DNA of 64,000 bases, taken from contig VZRZ01002089.1 of the NCBI GenBank assembly GCA_013398175.1, positions 984,358 to 1,048,357 on the forward strand. Reading direction: 5' to 3'. The notes beneath the pieces were generated by a model. It was not told the origin of the DNA and did no database searches. It saw nothing but the letters and a program-made list of their open reading frames with translations. Below, in pieces: positions 39,178 through 50,888 of the stretch. The DNA comes from Climacteris rufus. Its lineage: Eukaryota; Chordata; Aves; Passeriformes; Climacteridae. Every line of letters starts with the position of its first letter. Position 1 is the first letter of the stretch. Position numbers and translations under genes: made by a program.

Positions 39178-39505
39178 GATCATAGAATCACAGAATTATT
39201 TATTACTTGGAATTTAGAATTATTTAGGTTGGAGAAGACCTTTAATATCATCGAGTCCAACTGTTATCCCTGCATTGCCAGGTCCAACACTAAACAATGT
39301 CCCCAGGTGCCACATCTAGATGTCTTTTAAATACCTCCAGGCTTTCGGGCTTGACAATCTTTACCTGGAAGAATTTTTTTCCTAATATCTAATCTAAACA
39401 TTCCCTGGTGCAATCCGAGGTCATTTCCTCTGATCCTGTCACTTGTTACCTGGGAGAAGAGACCTCCTTTCAGTCAGTTGTACAGTACCCTCACCATCAA
39501 GCCAA
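39178..39505 (-). mobile_element. CR1 LINE 3' fragment
   Basis: Minus-oriented. It shows the inverted tail GATCATAGAATCACAGAATT, GGTTGGAGAAGACCTTTAAT, and further in TTTCCTAATATCTAATCTAA and CTTGTTACCTGGGAGAAGAG, all characteristic of the CR1 3' section. A small duplicated or inserted AT stretch interrupts the tail near 39196-39226. Confidence 0.92.
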
Positions 39506-40440
39506 CAGTGATACCAAAGTAATTAGTGTTTTTTTCCTGAACTTTTAATCTTCTCCTGTGTAGAATGGGAAAATGTTAGTGAGGCAGGGAAAAAACTGTT
39601 GCCTATCACAAGCTCTTGATCAGTTGCTCTCTGACAAGATCAAAGTTTGTCATCCTCCAGACAAGATAACGGAAGTGACAAAACCAAAGTGCAGATTCTG
39701 GCTTTACAAAGGAAGCAAGGAAAGGAAAGCAGATCATCCACTGATATAAAACCCCTGCCTATTGACAGTGGCAAAGGTGAAGATGAATAGCTGGCATATA
39801 TCAATGCAAGTAGAGAATGAGGCAGAACAAAAATGTTTTTGAAGCCTCTGCATTCAAATATATAAAACTAAGCCCGGCTGCTTTGCTCTGAAGCTATATA
39901 AAAAGAAATGAAGCACTAAACTAGCAAAAAAAAGGAGCAGTAAATTTTTTAGGAGGAAGCCTTTCATTCCCCAGAGTACAGTAGTCATTTCAGTGAGGAG
40001 TACATGGACAGGCTGATACGCTGCCCTTGTAATATAATTTGGAAAAACAAAATCATCTCTAATGAGCTGCAGCTGAGAAAATCATTATTCACCTCAGAGC
40101 TCTTTTTATCAAATTATATTTTAGCCAAGCATTTGCAAAATTGTGAATAACGCTTCTGTGGAAAAAGTTGAAACAAAATTATAGTATGAGCAGAAGCAGC
40201 AGAAATGCATTTTTATGGCTGTATTATTAGTTTGATATGTAAAGATTCACCTGCATAACTTCCCGTGTTCCTTTGAAAGTGCTAATATTTTGACATCAAT
40301 GTGATAATTCATATGTAGATTTTTCCTTAACTCCTTCCTTAACTCAAGAGTTAAGAGATATTTTAGTTTTCCAACTTTCTGATAAAAAGCAGCCCATTCT
40401 GCATGAATGCATGTTATATTAGGTATTATATCACTCAAAT

Positions 40441-40900
40441 TGGCACTGTGTTCAGCTCTGGGGCCCCCAATGTAAGAAGGACATGGATGTGTTGGTGTGA
40501 GTCCAGAGGAGGGCTACAAAGATGATCAGAGGGTTGGAGCACCACTCCTATGAGGAATGGATGAGAGAGTTGGGATTGTTCAGCTGGGGGAAAAGCTCCA
40601 GGAAGGCCTTCCAGTACCTTTTTACAAGAGCATGTAGTGACAGAACAAGGGGGGATGTCTTCAAACCGAATAAGAGTAGATTTAGATTAGATATTAGAGA
40701 GAAATTCTTCCCTCTGAGTGTGGTGAGGCACTGTAAGAATTTGCCCAGAGAAGCTGTGGATGCCCCATCCCTGGATATGTTCAAGGCCAGGATGCATGGG
40801 GCTTTGACCAACCTGATCCTGAGAAAGGCATCCCTGTCCATGGGAATGGAACTAGATAATTTTTAAGATCCTTTCCAATCCAAACCATTCTATGATTCTA
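40441..40900 (+). mobile_element. CR1 LINE 3' fragment
   Basis: Plus-oriented, from the end of ORF2 (CAGCTCTGGGGCCCCCAATG) through YEEWMRELGLFSWGKSS to the 3' end, AACCATTCTATGATTCTAG. The translated stretch 40522-40866 belongs to this element and is not a host gene. It lies 800 bp from the opposite-facing fragment at 39178-39505. Confidence 0.94.
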
Positions 40901-43105
40901 GGAAATTACTGGTTATTTTTATCACAGCAACTAAATATAGAATTTCATCATCCATGTTAGAAAACTGTGCTACATAGGTTTATAAAATGGGCTGCATTAG
41001 CACAGATTTTCTGATAATATTGGGGATATCCCCCAGGAACAAAGTATCTTGATAACAGGCTTTAGCCTTTGTCATTATTTATGACTGTCATACAAATCTC
41101 TTCCAAGCTAGAATGTCCAAAAGACATGTAGAGGAATGCTGACTTTAGGCAAAAGGGCTAGTTCAGTGTGTGGTAAGACAGTAATACATTACTAATATTT
41201 TTTCAAGCAGATCCCTCACAAAATTGTCTTTTTTTTTCCTTGTAATTCAATAAATCCTATTGCTTAGTATGAATGTATAACAAAGTAGAAAATAGAAATA
41301 AACTACATATTCAAGTATTTCCTCCATTTGCACAAAATCAGTTTCTAATAGTCCACAGTAAGATTTTATTTGTTAATGGTTTTCATTAACAATTGTCAGA
41401 AAAGCTTCAATATTCAATTTCTAAGAAGCTCATAAGCTGTGAAATCTCATTGCTCTTCCATAACTATTTTAATCTCATTTTAATTTTCTGCATTAGCTCC
41501 CATTCAAGTATTTTCTTTCCTGGTTTTTAGATTTTTAGTTGGGAAGGAGGTGAGTGGTTTCTTGTTTCAGTTTGGGGTTTTTTTTTCATTTTGTTTTGTT
41601 TGTTTTGCTATTTTTTCTGATTTAAGTGGCTATTATCCATAGAATGGACAGCAAAGGTGAAGAAGTCTTTAGCTATGCCTCTTGGAAGCAGGATAATGTA
41701 GGATATTCCTAATGCTGGGGTCTTGCTTCTTAGTCTTATTGCTAGTAGTGTACCAAATTCCGCAGGCTTCAAGAGAATATTAAAGCAAAATTTACTCTTA
41801 TTTGAGGCATTTCAGTGACTTTTTTTCTTGGATACCATCTGAGGTATGCCTGTGGGCTCCTGATCACCAATTCTACTCTTGGTCCTATAGTCACTCACAT
41901 ACAATCACAGCACAAATAAATTTCTTAGTCTCAGGAAAGATTTACCCTGTTTATCCAAATAAAGTAAAAAAACCCCAAACTATACCTCAGAAGATGCTAG
42001 TCCAAATTAGTCAAGTACTGGGTAAGGTAGACAATTCTATGTAAAATAATTAAGCAGACCATTTTCTGCTTCCAGATCAAAAGAAGATAATGAGCAATGA
42101 GGAGCATACCTCACAGTATTGTAGAGACCAAATTTGGGTCATTAGATCAGCATCTAATCTGCCTTTCTACATATAGTTCTCCATTAAGCTAGCAACAGAT
42201 ACACTTTAAAGAGATTAAAATATGTTAGTTAGACCAAAGTAGTTAAGTTTTCAGAGAATGAAACTATATGCCCAGGGTAGAAAGAGAGAACAGGCTTTAG
42301 CAAGGTCTACAACTTCTGCTATAGCAATAATTGATTTGGTAAAATGGTCTGAAAACCCAAATTATGTCAATCATACAGAAGGGAAAAAATCCTCCAAATT
42401 CTGAGAATTTAATCTGGAATTAGACAAGGAATGGAAATCCCTCACTACTGACAAAATTCTGGTGATCAGTATGTGACCAAGCGTTTTCCAGAAGGAACTG
42501 AAGAAAGTATATCCTGACAGTAGATTTTATTAAACCTTATGATTTTACTTCATTTTCATCCATAATAAAAAAAGACACTTGGAAGAATCTCTTGTGGTAA
42601 TCTCTTTCTCAAGAATACATTTAACAAATTGTACATCATTCGGTAAAATATTCTTTTTAGCTGCACAGATGAGTGGTAACAGACCCAAAACATCATGCTT
42701 GACTAAGAACATTTTCCTAATGCAAAGCTGCAGATACTGCAAACACATTAGGACAATGGAAGAAAACCAGAAGAAAATCTGGTATATGATCTGTGATATT
42801 CATTTTTCTGCTCATCAAGTTATTGCTTGATCCTCTAGGTTATGATTCCAGGCAGCAAAGTATACCTATTTATTACTTCGAATTTTCCACTTATAGCGTT
42901 TTAGGAAGAATAATCCTAATCAGGTTCTTTAAATATTATTACTAGGGCTAAGCAAATAATTTCCCAAAGGTTTATTTCACGGATTTAGGCATTTTTGTCC
43001 CTTAATATGTTCAGTGAATAAATTTCCTTATTAGTCAACCAGCTGTACAAGCTGGTCAAACAGTGTTTGCTGAATACATTTGATGATTGATTTGTACCGA
43101 TCAAT

Positions 43106-43129
43106 GTTGGATAAATTGTTGGATAAATT
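43106..43129 (+). repeat. 12-bp tandem duplication
   Basis: GTTGGATAAATT occurs twice in a row, exactly. Confidence 0.95.
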
Positions 43130-46100
43130 ATTCATGATTAATTGGTTCTGTTATTCAAAGAGGTCTAATTACCATCCCTAGTTTTAAAAGGAACCTGTAC
43201 TCCATAGTGCACAAGGTAAAATAAACTAACAGAAGTACATGCTGTACATTTGTAGCATAGCTGACAGGCATCATTCTCTTAACTGCTTTTCCTCAAACTC
43301 TTGTTATGTAGGACACTGTGCCCTTGAAAGACGTAAACTGAGTGCCAATCTCCACAAGTCAAACCATTCCCCTTTACTATTTCATCGTGTTCAATTGCAT
43401 AGTCTCTTCAGAGGCCCTGTAGTTATTATATTTTTATCATGCCAGGGATTTTCTGAGCTGTCCTATGGAGATGTAGGAACATTAAAAAGGAAGAGTGGCT
43501 AGGCACTAATTTCGAAGACTGGAGATAAATTTCCTGCTTAATTGGTCTAACTCAGTTCTCCATCAACAAAAAATGGAGATGTAGTACAGACGGATCTCAA
43601 GAATATATTGAGGAGATATAATAATTTAAGATTGTGAATTACTCTGTAACTGTTGCAATAGAATATTAAGTATAATACTGATATATGTATCAAAAAGCAG
43701 TCCACAAGTCCAGACAATATAACTTAAGCAAGAGAAACCCCTGCTTTCTTCTGAGGTCTCTACCTCTGAAGTGTCAGGGCATGGCTACCACCCTGAGCAG
43801 AGGCAGTAAATCTGCCCAGCACATTCTGTAAGTGACTGGAAAAAGCTATATTATTCATGGTGCTGGAGGTTATGAGCAAACTATTTTATCTTTAGCATTA
43901 TGAGTGTATTTTTAGCTTTACTGACTCTCCATCTTTACAAATAGACTTTCAGATGGATTTTAAGATTAAAAGATAGTGCCATTCTAGCATGATTTACAGA
44001 GAGACATTGGTCTCAATACAAGTCTTGAGTCCAGCTGAAGAACACACAGCACTAGCCAGGTTTCTGCTACTTTAATAGTGCTTATATAGGGTTGAAATTT
44101 GTCCCCTGTCACTTCCAGATGAGTAATAGAAAACACTGTAAAAATACAAGAAGATTTGTGCATGAGGCAGTGAACATACTGTAGTCACATACAGCAAGGG
44201 AAGTCTTCAAGGGTCAATCACCCGTGGTTATGTGGTAAAATTCTACACTATATATAGCAAGGAATTGTGGTTTCCTCACGCTAAACTCTCTATCCTTCCT
44301 CTGTCCCAGAAAATCATGCTTTTATTGCCTGCTGACAATGGTCTCTCTGTTACGCTAACCTCTGAAGGATGGTAGGTATTGTTTGGGAGAGTGCTCACTG
44401 CTATGGTCTGAAATGATTTCAGGGAGCATGCTAATAGATACACAGTTAAACGGTGTAGATGACTACAAGGACAGCTTTTAAGGCTAATTTTATTTACTAG
44501 TATAACTATAAGCTTCCAGTTCAGCAACTGTGTAGCCAGGTTAGCAGGGTCTGTGGCCAGGGTAATATTCTCTGGATGCCATCATGTTAAACACTTTTCT
44601 TTAGACAGAATTTTCTTACGCACAGAATCATGTGAATTCTACTACATGATTTCTGGTTCTGGATCATATGTGGCTTGTTTGGAAGGCAAATTGTATTCTG
44701 TGCTTGAATGTATTAAATACTGTATGTATGTATATCAACCGCTTTACAACTACTTCAGGAACATAATTTTTTTGAAGACTATGCATCTACTTTAGGTATT
44801 TCAGATAATAAATGAAAGGGATTCAGCTCAAACTCAGATTTTATGGGAACATTCTCAGAGCTGAGTGATATTCCCCTCTACTTCTGGTCTGAGTTGGTAA
44901 AATAACTTTATTGGTAAGTTAAGCACACTGAGACATCTCATAAATGCTTTCATAAGCACATATATTTATTATAGCAACACCGTCTGTCAGCAGCTTCCTT
45001 ATAAAGCCCTATTTTCAGGGATTTATGAAACTGACATATGTATCGTGGGGGGACAAGCCTACATTTGCAGGGCGATGACCTTATAGGTCTTTACCTCTAT
45101 TTTCTCTGATTCTTTAAATATGCTGCGTTGTTCACTTTGAGAAGCAGAAAGATGTAAGACAGACCAATTTTTTTTTTTGTGAACAGCTCCCAAGTGTAAA
45201 AGAAGTCCACTTTTCTTCTTTAATTTGTATGCATATAAACTAGACTGAAATTTTGTGCAGCAATAAGATATATTTATGTGTAATATAAAAGAAGCTTTAT
45301 TTTTAAATGTTCTATGGCAGAAATAATATTTCACAGTGTGGTTTACTCATAATTAATATTCTGTAGAGAGAAATATAGAAAAAAGATAAATTTGATCCAG
45401 GCTAGAAATGCCTTCTTTTGTTCAACTAGGCAGACTTGCAGCTCTTGAAAAATTATCAGTGCCTCATCAAAGTCAGCGAGTTAAGTCAAACCACTGAATA
45501 GCACAAAACAGCATTTCCCACTGTTTGAGTTGCAAACTACCATAGACATAACATAAGCAGCTGTTGCAAAAGAATAAAATACTAAAATTATTCAATGCAA
45601 AACTGTTACAGCCAACAATGTGTTTTTTGAGCACGGACACTAAAGGGAGAGATGAACATGCAGCCACCTATGTAATATAGGAAAAGTTCCTATATAGTGG
45701 GGAAAATTCTTTTGACAGCATATTCTGTCCTATTTTTAAAATTATTCTTGCTTTGGCCTACCCTGAAACTGAATCCCAGGCCTCAAATAAGTTGGATCTA
45801 ATGAAACAGAAATGCAGCTCAAAGGAATTAATCAAAATATCCTTCAAGTAGCAATCCTGATTTAAGGAATGACATCCAGGCCACTGCTTTTCAAGCCACC
45901 AAAGAATTTTAAACATGTTACGAAAGTGCTACACTTGGTTGAGAAGTTGGGAAGTTATGAAGCACTGGGCTGTACTAGTGTACCTCTGCTGAATGATAAA
46001 TGGAGCAGTGGCCTTTGGAAGAGGATGCAGAGTAATAAGAATGTCAGTAGGATATATCATGCAGGCAAAAACCATTGTCCATGAGAATCCTCAAAGGCTC

Positions 46101-46350
46101 ACTTCCCACTATAGTATTAACCTGGCTGAATGTTTCACCTAGGGACACAGAGGGTAATCAATACATTCCAAGGTAGCATATTTATAATGCAATATACATA
46201 ATGTATTACATCTATTAACATAAACATATTTAGGCAGTATATAAATGTATGATGCCTATGATTTGGAAAGAAAGTTTTTGTTAGGCATACTAAAAAAACC
46301 CCACATAGTATTCCTTCATCTAGAGGTACTTTACCTTTTCCAAGGCACTG

Positions 46351-46420
46351 CAATAGCTTTACCCTATAGCTATTAGGGTATATACCTAGCAATACAGGGC
46401 AATAGCTATTCCCTATTGCT
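46351..46420. repeat. Cluster of short inverted repeats
   Basis: TACCCTA/TAGGGTA arms at 46360-46366 and 46374-46380, and GCAATAG/CTATTGC arms at 46399-46405 and 46413-46419, each with a 7-base loop. CAATAGCT occurs in both parts. Confidence 0.85.
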
Positions 46421-46863
46421 GCATTTGAAGGTGAAGTTCTAAATTTGATAGCAAAAAGAAATATTGTTCCTGGCTTCCTAGTCTGCAATTAGAGAATTCA
46501 TGGTATTATAAAATTCTCAGCAAGTCGCTTTTCCAGTAAATCTCATTTATTCACATCTCATTTTCTAATAAAACAAAATATATCTTACCTCTATGACCCC
46601 TATAAAAATTTCACACAGTGTACATGAAAGCAGGGAGTCTGATTCATTTTTCCACTTCTCCAGTAAGACAAGGCTCATTTCACAAACACCAACATTATAC
46701 AAGATCAAAATAACATCCATTAATATAAACTATTCTTTATCAGGTCTATTTTCCTCCTGGCATTGCTTATCAGAAGCCTAAGAGTAAATAAGTAAGTTTC
46801 TTTTCACACCAATTATTAGTAATGAATAAACAGAGCAAGTACTAAAGCTGACTTTGCACCTAC

Positions 46864-46970
46864 TGAATGCTGCAAGTGTCTGTACTCATTTGATATGCAT
46901 CTAGCAAAGCTTGGATGTTCCCAAAAGGCCACTCCATGAACACTGAGAGAGCAGCGTCTGCTAGTGGTGC
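46864..46970 (-). CDS. ADGRB3: ADGRB3 exon: second half of HRM domain
   Basis: A 107-bp exon, phase 1 to phase 0. The first codon is split (Gly), then TTSRRCSLSVHGVAFWEHPS, then FARCISNEYRHLQHS. The R-C...G.W..P....C order completes the HRM fold begun in the 47591-47692 exon. The acceptor is CTTACAG before GCACCACT. The donor is CATTCA followed by GTAGGTGCA, non-canonical at +4. The exon ends at a codon border and leads across the largest complete intron here to the GAIN exons. Confidence 0.95.
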
Positions 46971-47590
46971 CTGTAAGACACAAAGAAGACAGAAAATATT
47001 TATGTAAGTGAGAGCAATTGGAAAGAAAGAACCTTATTTAAACTATATTCCATGCTATTTTAAAAGCACACACAGAAACAACTTCATGCAATGATCATCA
47101 GTATACAGAGAGCAGTGTAAGATTCTGAAACACGTTTCAATGTATACTTGATTGCTTTTTAGCAGTGTTTTCTTAATTAAAAAGATTTTAATGTTTTCCT
47201 TCAGTTTCATCACTTTGTGCAATAGATCCAGTCAAACTGATTTCTTGTCATCTTTTTCTCTCTGGCTATAATGCATATGTGTATGTGTATACATATGTAT
47301 ATATACAGATATACACATATATATACTGCAGACCCATGCATATATGCAAGCTGTAAGAGACACTATATGTATGTGTATATATACATGCATATGCATAATT
47401 AAATAATGCATATGCATAAATTAAACATGCAGGATTTATATAGATATATTCACATATATATGATATATATATATCTATATATTTATATAGATATATTCAC
47501 TTATATGAGTCTAGTAATAATTTATGTAGGAAAAATGCAAAATATTTCTCCCATTTTTTGTCATCATAAAATGTCAAAGTAGTACTGTAC
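46971..47590 (-). other. ADGRB3: Short ADGRB3 intron inside the HRM domain, rich in microsatellite
   Basis: The shortest intron seen here (620 bp). Roughly 40 percent of it is an AT/CA-rich simple-repeat block (47265-47505). It contains no mobile element I recognise. The donor is GTACAG and the acceptor is CTTACAG. Confidence 0.9.
47265..47505. repeat. AT/CA-rich compound microsatellite
   Basis: Alternating TA, TG and CA steps (for example GTATGTGTATACATATGTAT) with several ATGCATATGCAT motifs. A perfect 20-bp direct repeat, ATTTATATAGATATATTCAC, is at 47434-47453 and 47481-47500. It fills much of the 620-bp HRM intron. Confidence 0.9.
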
Positions 47591-47692
47591 CTGTGGCATT
47601 GAGAGGACATCGATTGAATGCCATGTCCCCAGCTGGGGTCCTTTTCCACACCATTGACATCAAATAGTCTTCAGGACATATTTCATAAGGTG
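47591..47692 (-). CDS. ADGRB3: ADGRB3 exon: first half of hormone-receptor (HRM) domain
   Basis: A 102-bp exon, phase 1 to phase 1. After the split Ala codon it reads PYEICPEDYLMSMVWKRT, then PAGDMAFNRCPLNATG. The pattern C-P...W..T..G....CP is that of the N-terminal half of an HRM domain, found in adhesion and secretin-family receptors, where it packs against the GAIN domain. NAT is a potential N-glycosylation sequon at the exon end. The donor, ACAG followed by GTACAGTAC, departs from the GTRAGT consensus at positions +4 to +6. The next exon completes the domain after a short intron. Confidence 0.95.
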
Positions 47693-47830
47693 CTGTCATT
47701 TATAAATGAGAATTTAAACAGAAACATTAACATAAACCAGATATTTTATATCATAAAAATAAGTGTTCAATTTTATCCTACTTTTGCCTGAGATGTGTAT
47801 ATTAACATAATTTGGTTTAAGTTTGAAGTA

Positions 47831-47854
47831 CAAAAATGCAAAAATGCAAAAATG
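47831..47854 (+). repeat. Perfect 8-bp triplet repeat CAAAAATG x3
   Basis: Three exact head-to-tail units, about 140 bp upstream (in gene sense) of the first HRM exon. Confidence 0.95.
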
Positions 47855-50525
47855 ACAAAGGTGAAATTTTGTATCTCTCTCTTTGTGATGATATTTATTT
47901 CATATAACCTTTATTCTCTCCAGCAAACTAGCACATTTTAGGTTGTAGCTGCAATGTTAATAGGTCTGAATCTTTCCTTCTTACTCTATTTTGATCAATA
48001 ATATTAAGCCACTATGAGTAGATGATGAGAGTCAAACATTGATAAGCTATGATGCTTATCTTAAACTAAAATTTGTAAAGATTTTTCTAAAATTGAATCT
48101 GTATGGGAAAGAATCAGTTCTGAAAAGACAGTTGAAAGATTAAATATGATAAAGGTGCTAAATGAGAGCTGTATATTCTGAAGGCTGTAATAACCAAAAA
48201 GCAGGTTATTTCTTTGAAATGTATTTCAGTCCAAGTTGGTAATTAAGGAAGTATAGTCAATAATGTGGGACTGAGTGCCTATAAAGGAAAATAACATTTT
48301 ACTTGTTATTGCAATACCATTTCAAGGCAAAAATAGTCACAGTTTTGTAGTAACAGAACAACATGGGAAAAATAAACTTCAGCAAAAGCTTCATGTTCTA
48401 CTGTCACATGGCCATGACTACAGATTCCTTTTGCTCTTTATATGTTACTGTAGAGTCCAGTTTATGGCTTTTGAGTAAATTAGATTAACACAGAAAACAT
48501 CTGGCTGAGTCATCTCACAACTTATATAACTGACATGCTAGTTACTGAAATCTAATTCACTCCAAGTTCAGCAGAGAAAATCAAGAATTGTTTATTATTA
48601 TATGTATTTCCGGAAAAAAATGTAACCCTGCTGTATTACAGCAAAGTGGTTACAAAGCAAGAAAGAAGAAAAGAGAAAGGAAATTCATTCTAGCAGATGG
48701 TGTGATAAGGCAGAAAGCAATTCAATGATTCACCCATGGTTGCACGGGAAATCTCTAGCAGAGGCAGGAACAGACTACAGATTTTGCCCATCCCATTATC
48801 TAACCCATAAAATCGTCCATCTTCCCTGTTTTGTACTTCTGCTGACGGAAGTGCAAGCAAGGGAACTGACTAGACTTTTACACAAAACTGTACCCTCTCT
48901 CTGCAGAGGACAAAGAATACCTAGCAGATGGCTCAGTAATACTAATATGAATCACAGTTGGGCAGAAAAATTGCTTGCTAAATTTGCCTCACCATCAGCA
49001 TCCCTGAATCATAAATCAAGGCAGTTGGTGCTGCTAAAAATGCAAAAGATCCATTAATGACAAAATCAAAAAAAAGTCAGTCATATTCATAATCTAGAAT
49101 AGTAGCCCTCTTTCAGATATGCCCACAGAGTGAACGCATCAGGACAGTGTTACACTGGAAAAAGCCAGATTTTGATAAACATAAGCCATCTGGTGACATA
49201 AGCAAATGCAATTACCATTCTATTATGACCTTATAAACAAAAGAAATGTTCTGTTTTGGGGAGCGTAAATTAACATAATAAGGAGGTAATATTATAAATT
49301 ACATAAATTTGCTGGAGATCAGAGAACTCTCTTTTTGAGAACTATATTTGTTATGCAGCTGTGGCCATTTCAAACGTGTTGTGTTCACTAATCAACACTT
49401 TAGGTGTTGATTGTCAGAACTCAAACTCTTACTTCCCTCCACATATTGAATATCAAATGTGATTTTTTTTCTGAAAAAACAATATGTACATGCATGTATA
49501 TGCACACTTAAATACACCATGTTTTCTCTTTTACACTGGCAAGTCACAGGCAATATCACAGATTTCCCATCTATTTGGAAGGGTACTAGTGTGTTTTTGC
49601 ATTAAAGTTTTCAGAACTCAAGATTATATTGAAACTTTAACCTAGTGGCAGAGATGAACTGTGTACTTGTGTGTTGTGTTCAAAGTAAAAGGCACTCCCA
49701 AGACCCAGAGTTATCAGGAAAGAGATGTGGGAGATTCCAAGCTCCAAGCTGGAACTTGGAAGAGGTTTCACTTATCCCAGGCAAATTTTTCCTGGTCCCT
49801 GGCTGACTCTTGGCCTTTAATGCCTTGTACAAATAACCCTGAATCAAGAAATGCTGTGCATAAAAAACAAACCAGTTCTTCACAAAGCTAAAGTATATCT
49901 GGCAGAGCTTACTCATCAGGCATCCACCCACATTAAAGCATCTGTGAAGCTGCAAGCCATGTTGCTCATGGAGACATTATAGTCACACTGGATTGGTATC
50001 ATATCAGAGTTAAAAAGCCTTGTTGATCCTGCTGGCTCTTCTCAGGACCAGTTCAAGTATTTTTATAACTATGGCACAATTAATTCATAACACACCCACA
50101 GGTAAATGTGAGTTCACTGTACAAAATCATAGAGAACAACTAGATTTTAGAAGCAAACAGCAAATACTGTGGTAAAATTTGCTACAATTGGCAAATAAAA
50201 GGCAGACCTCTTTCACTCATGACGTGAATCAGCAGTATCTTCCCACACAGGGCATGTATTCAAATGTACCACATTATACCCCTGTAATGATAAGTTTGAA
50301 TTCATCCCACCTAAGCACAAACACTCCCAGAGGCAATTGACCCACTTGGGATCTGTGGAAGCTCTACAACAGACAAAGTATGAGACGCATGCAACCTCAC
50401 AGAGTTTACTGTCTACCTAGGCAGATAACAAACACGGGAAAGGGTAATGAAAGGGTGAAGCTACGGCACACAGTAGCTAGAAACGATGATAGAACTACAG
50501 CTTCTCTCTTGAATCATAATTCAGT

Positions 50526-50888
50526 GTCCCAGGCAAAACTAACTTAAACAAAGGCAATAGGAAAAAAGCTTTTGAACATCTTATAGAATAGCGTTGCAAT
50601 CAGAGACAAAACAAAACCCAAAGGTTTAATTTTATTATTTAGCTGTTACCAACTATTTGAATCTTCTCCCTTCTTATATTCTATCTCATATATTTAATAC
50701 TGCTTTGTCCCAGGCAAAACTAACTTAAACAAAGGCAATAGGAAAAAAAGCTTTTGAACATCTTATAGAATAGCGTTGCAATCAGAGACAAAACAAAACC
50801 CAAAGGTTTAATTTTATTATTTAGCTGTTACCAACTATTTGAATCTTCTCCCTTCTTATAGTCTATCTCATATATTCAATACTGCTTT
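50526..50888. repeat. Recent tandem duplication, 2 x 181/182 bp
   Basis: Copy 1 is 50526-50706 and copy 2 is 50707-50888. Both start GTCCCAGGCAAAACTAAC and end ATACTGCTTT. I find three differences: one extra A in an A run, T to G in TATATTCT versus TATAGTCT, and T to C near the end. The unit has no resemblance to CR1. It lies in an ADGRB3 intron. Confidence 0.97.

Larger units (their letters stand above)
31655..46863 (-). other. ADGRB3: Largest complete ADGRB3 intron in the window
   Basis: A 15209-bp AT-rich intron. It holds the CR1 copies at 39178-39505 (minus) and 40441-40900 (plus), small CR1 remnants at 32511-32600, 32707-32758 and 36961-37018, a probable LTR around 34010-34400, and a cluster of inverted repeats at 46351-46420. 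No further coding exon was recognised. Confidence 0.88.

Noticed and set aside
46135..46488. 117-codon minus-strand frame near the HRM exons
   Set aside because: No recognisable domain, no exon-like splice borders, and it overlaps an inverted-repeat cluster.
50526..50888. CRISPR-like repeat
   Set aside because: Only two long adjacent units, with no short repeat-spacer pattern; it is an ordinary tandem duplication in a vertebrate intron.
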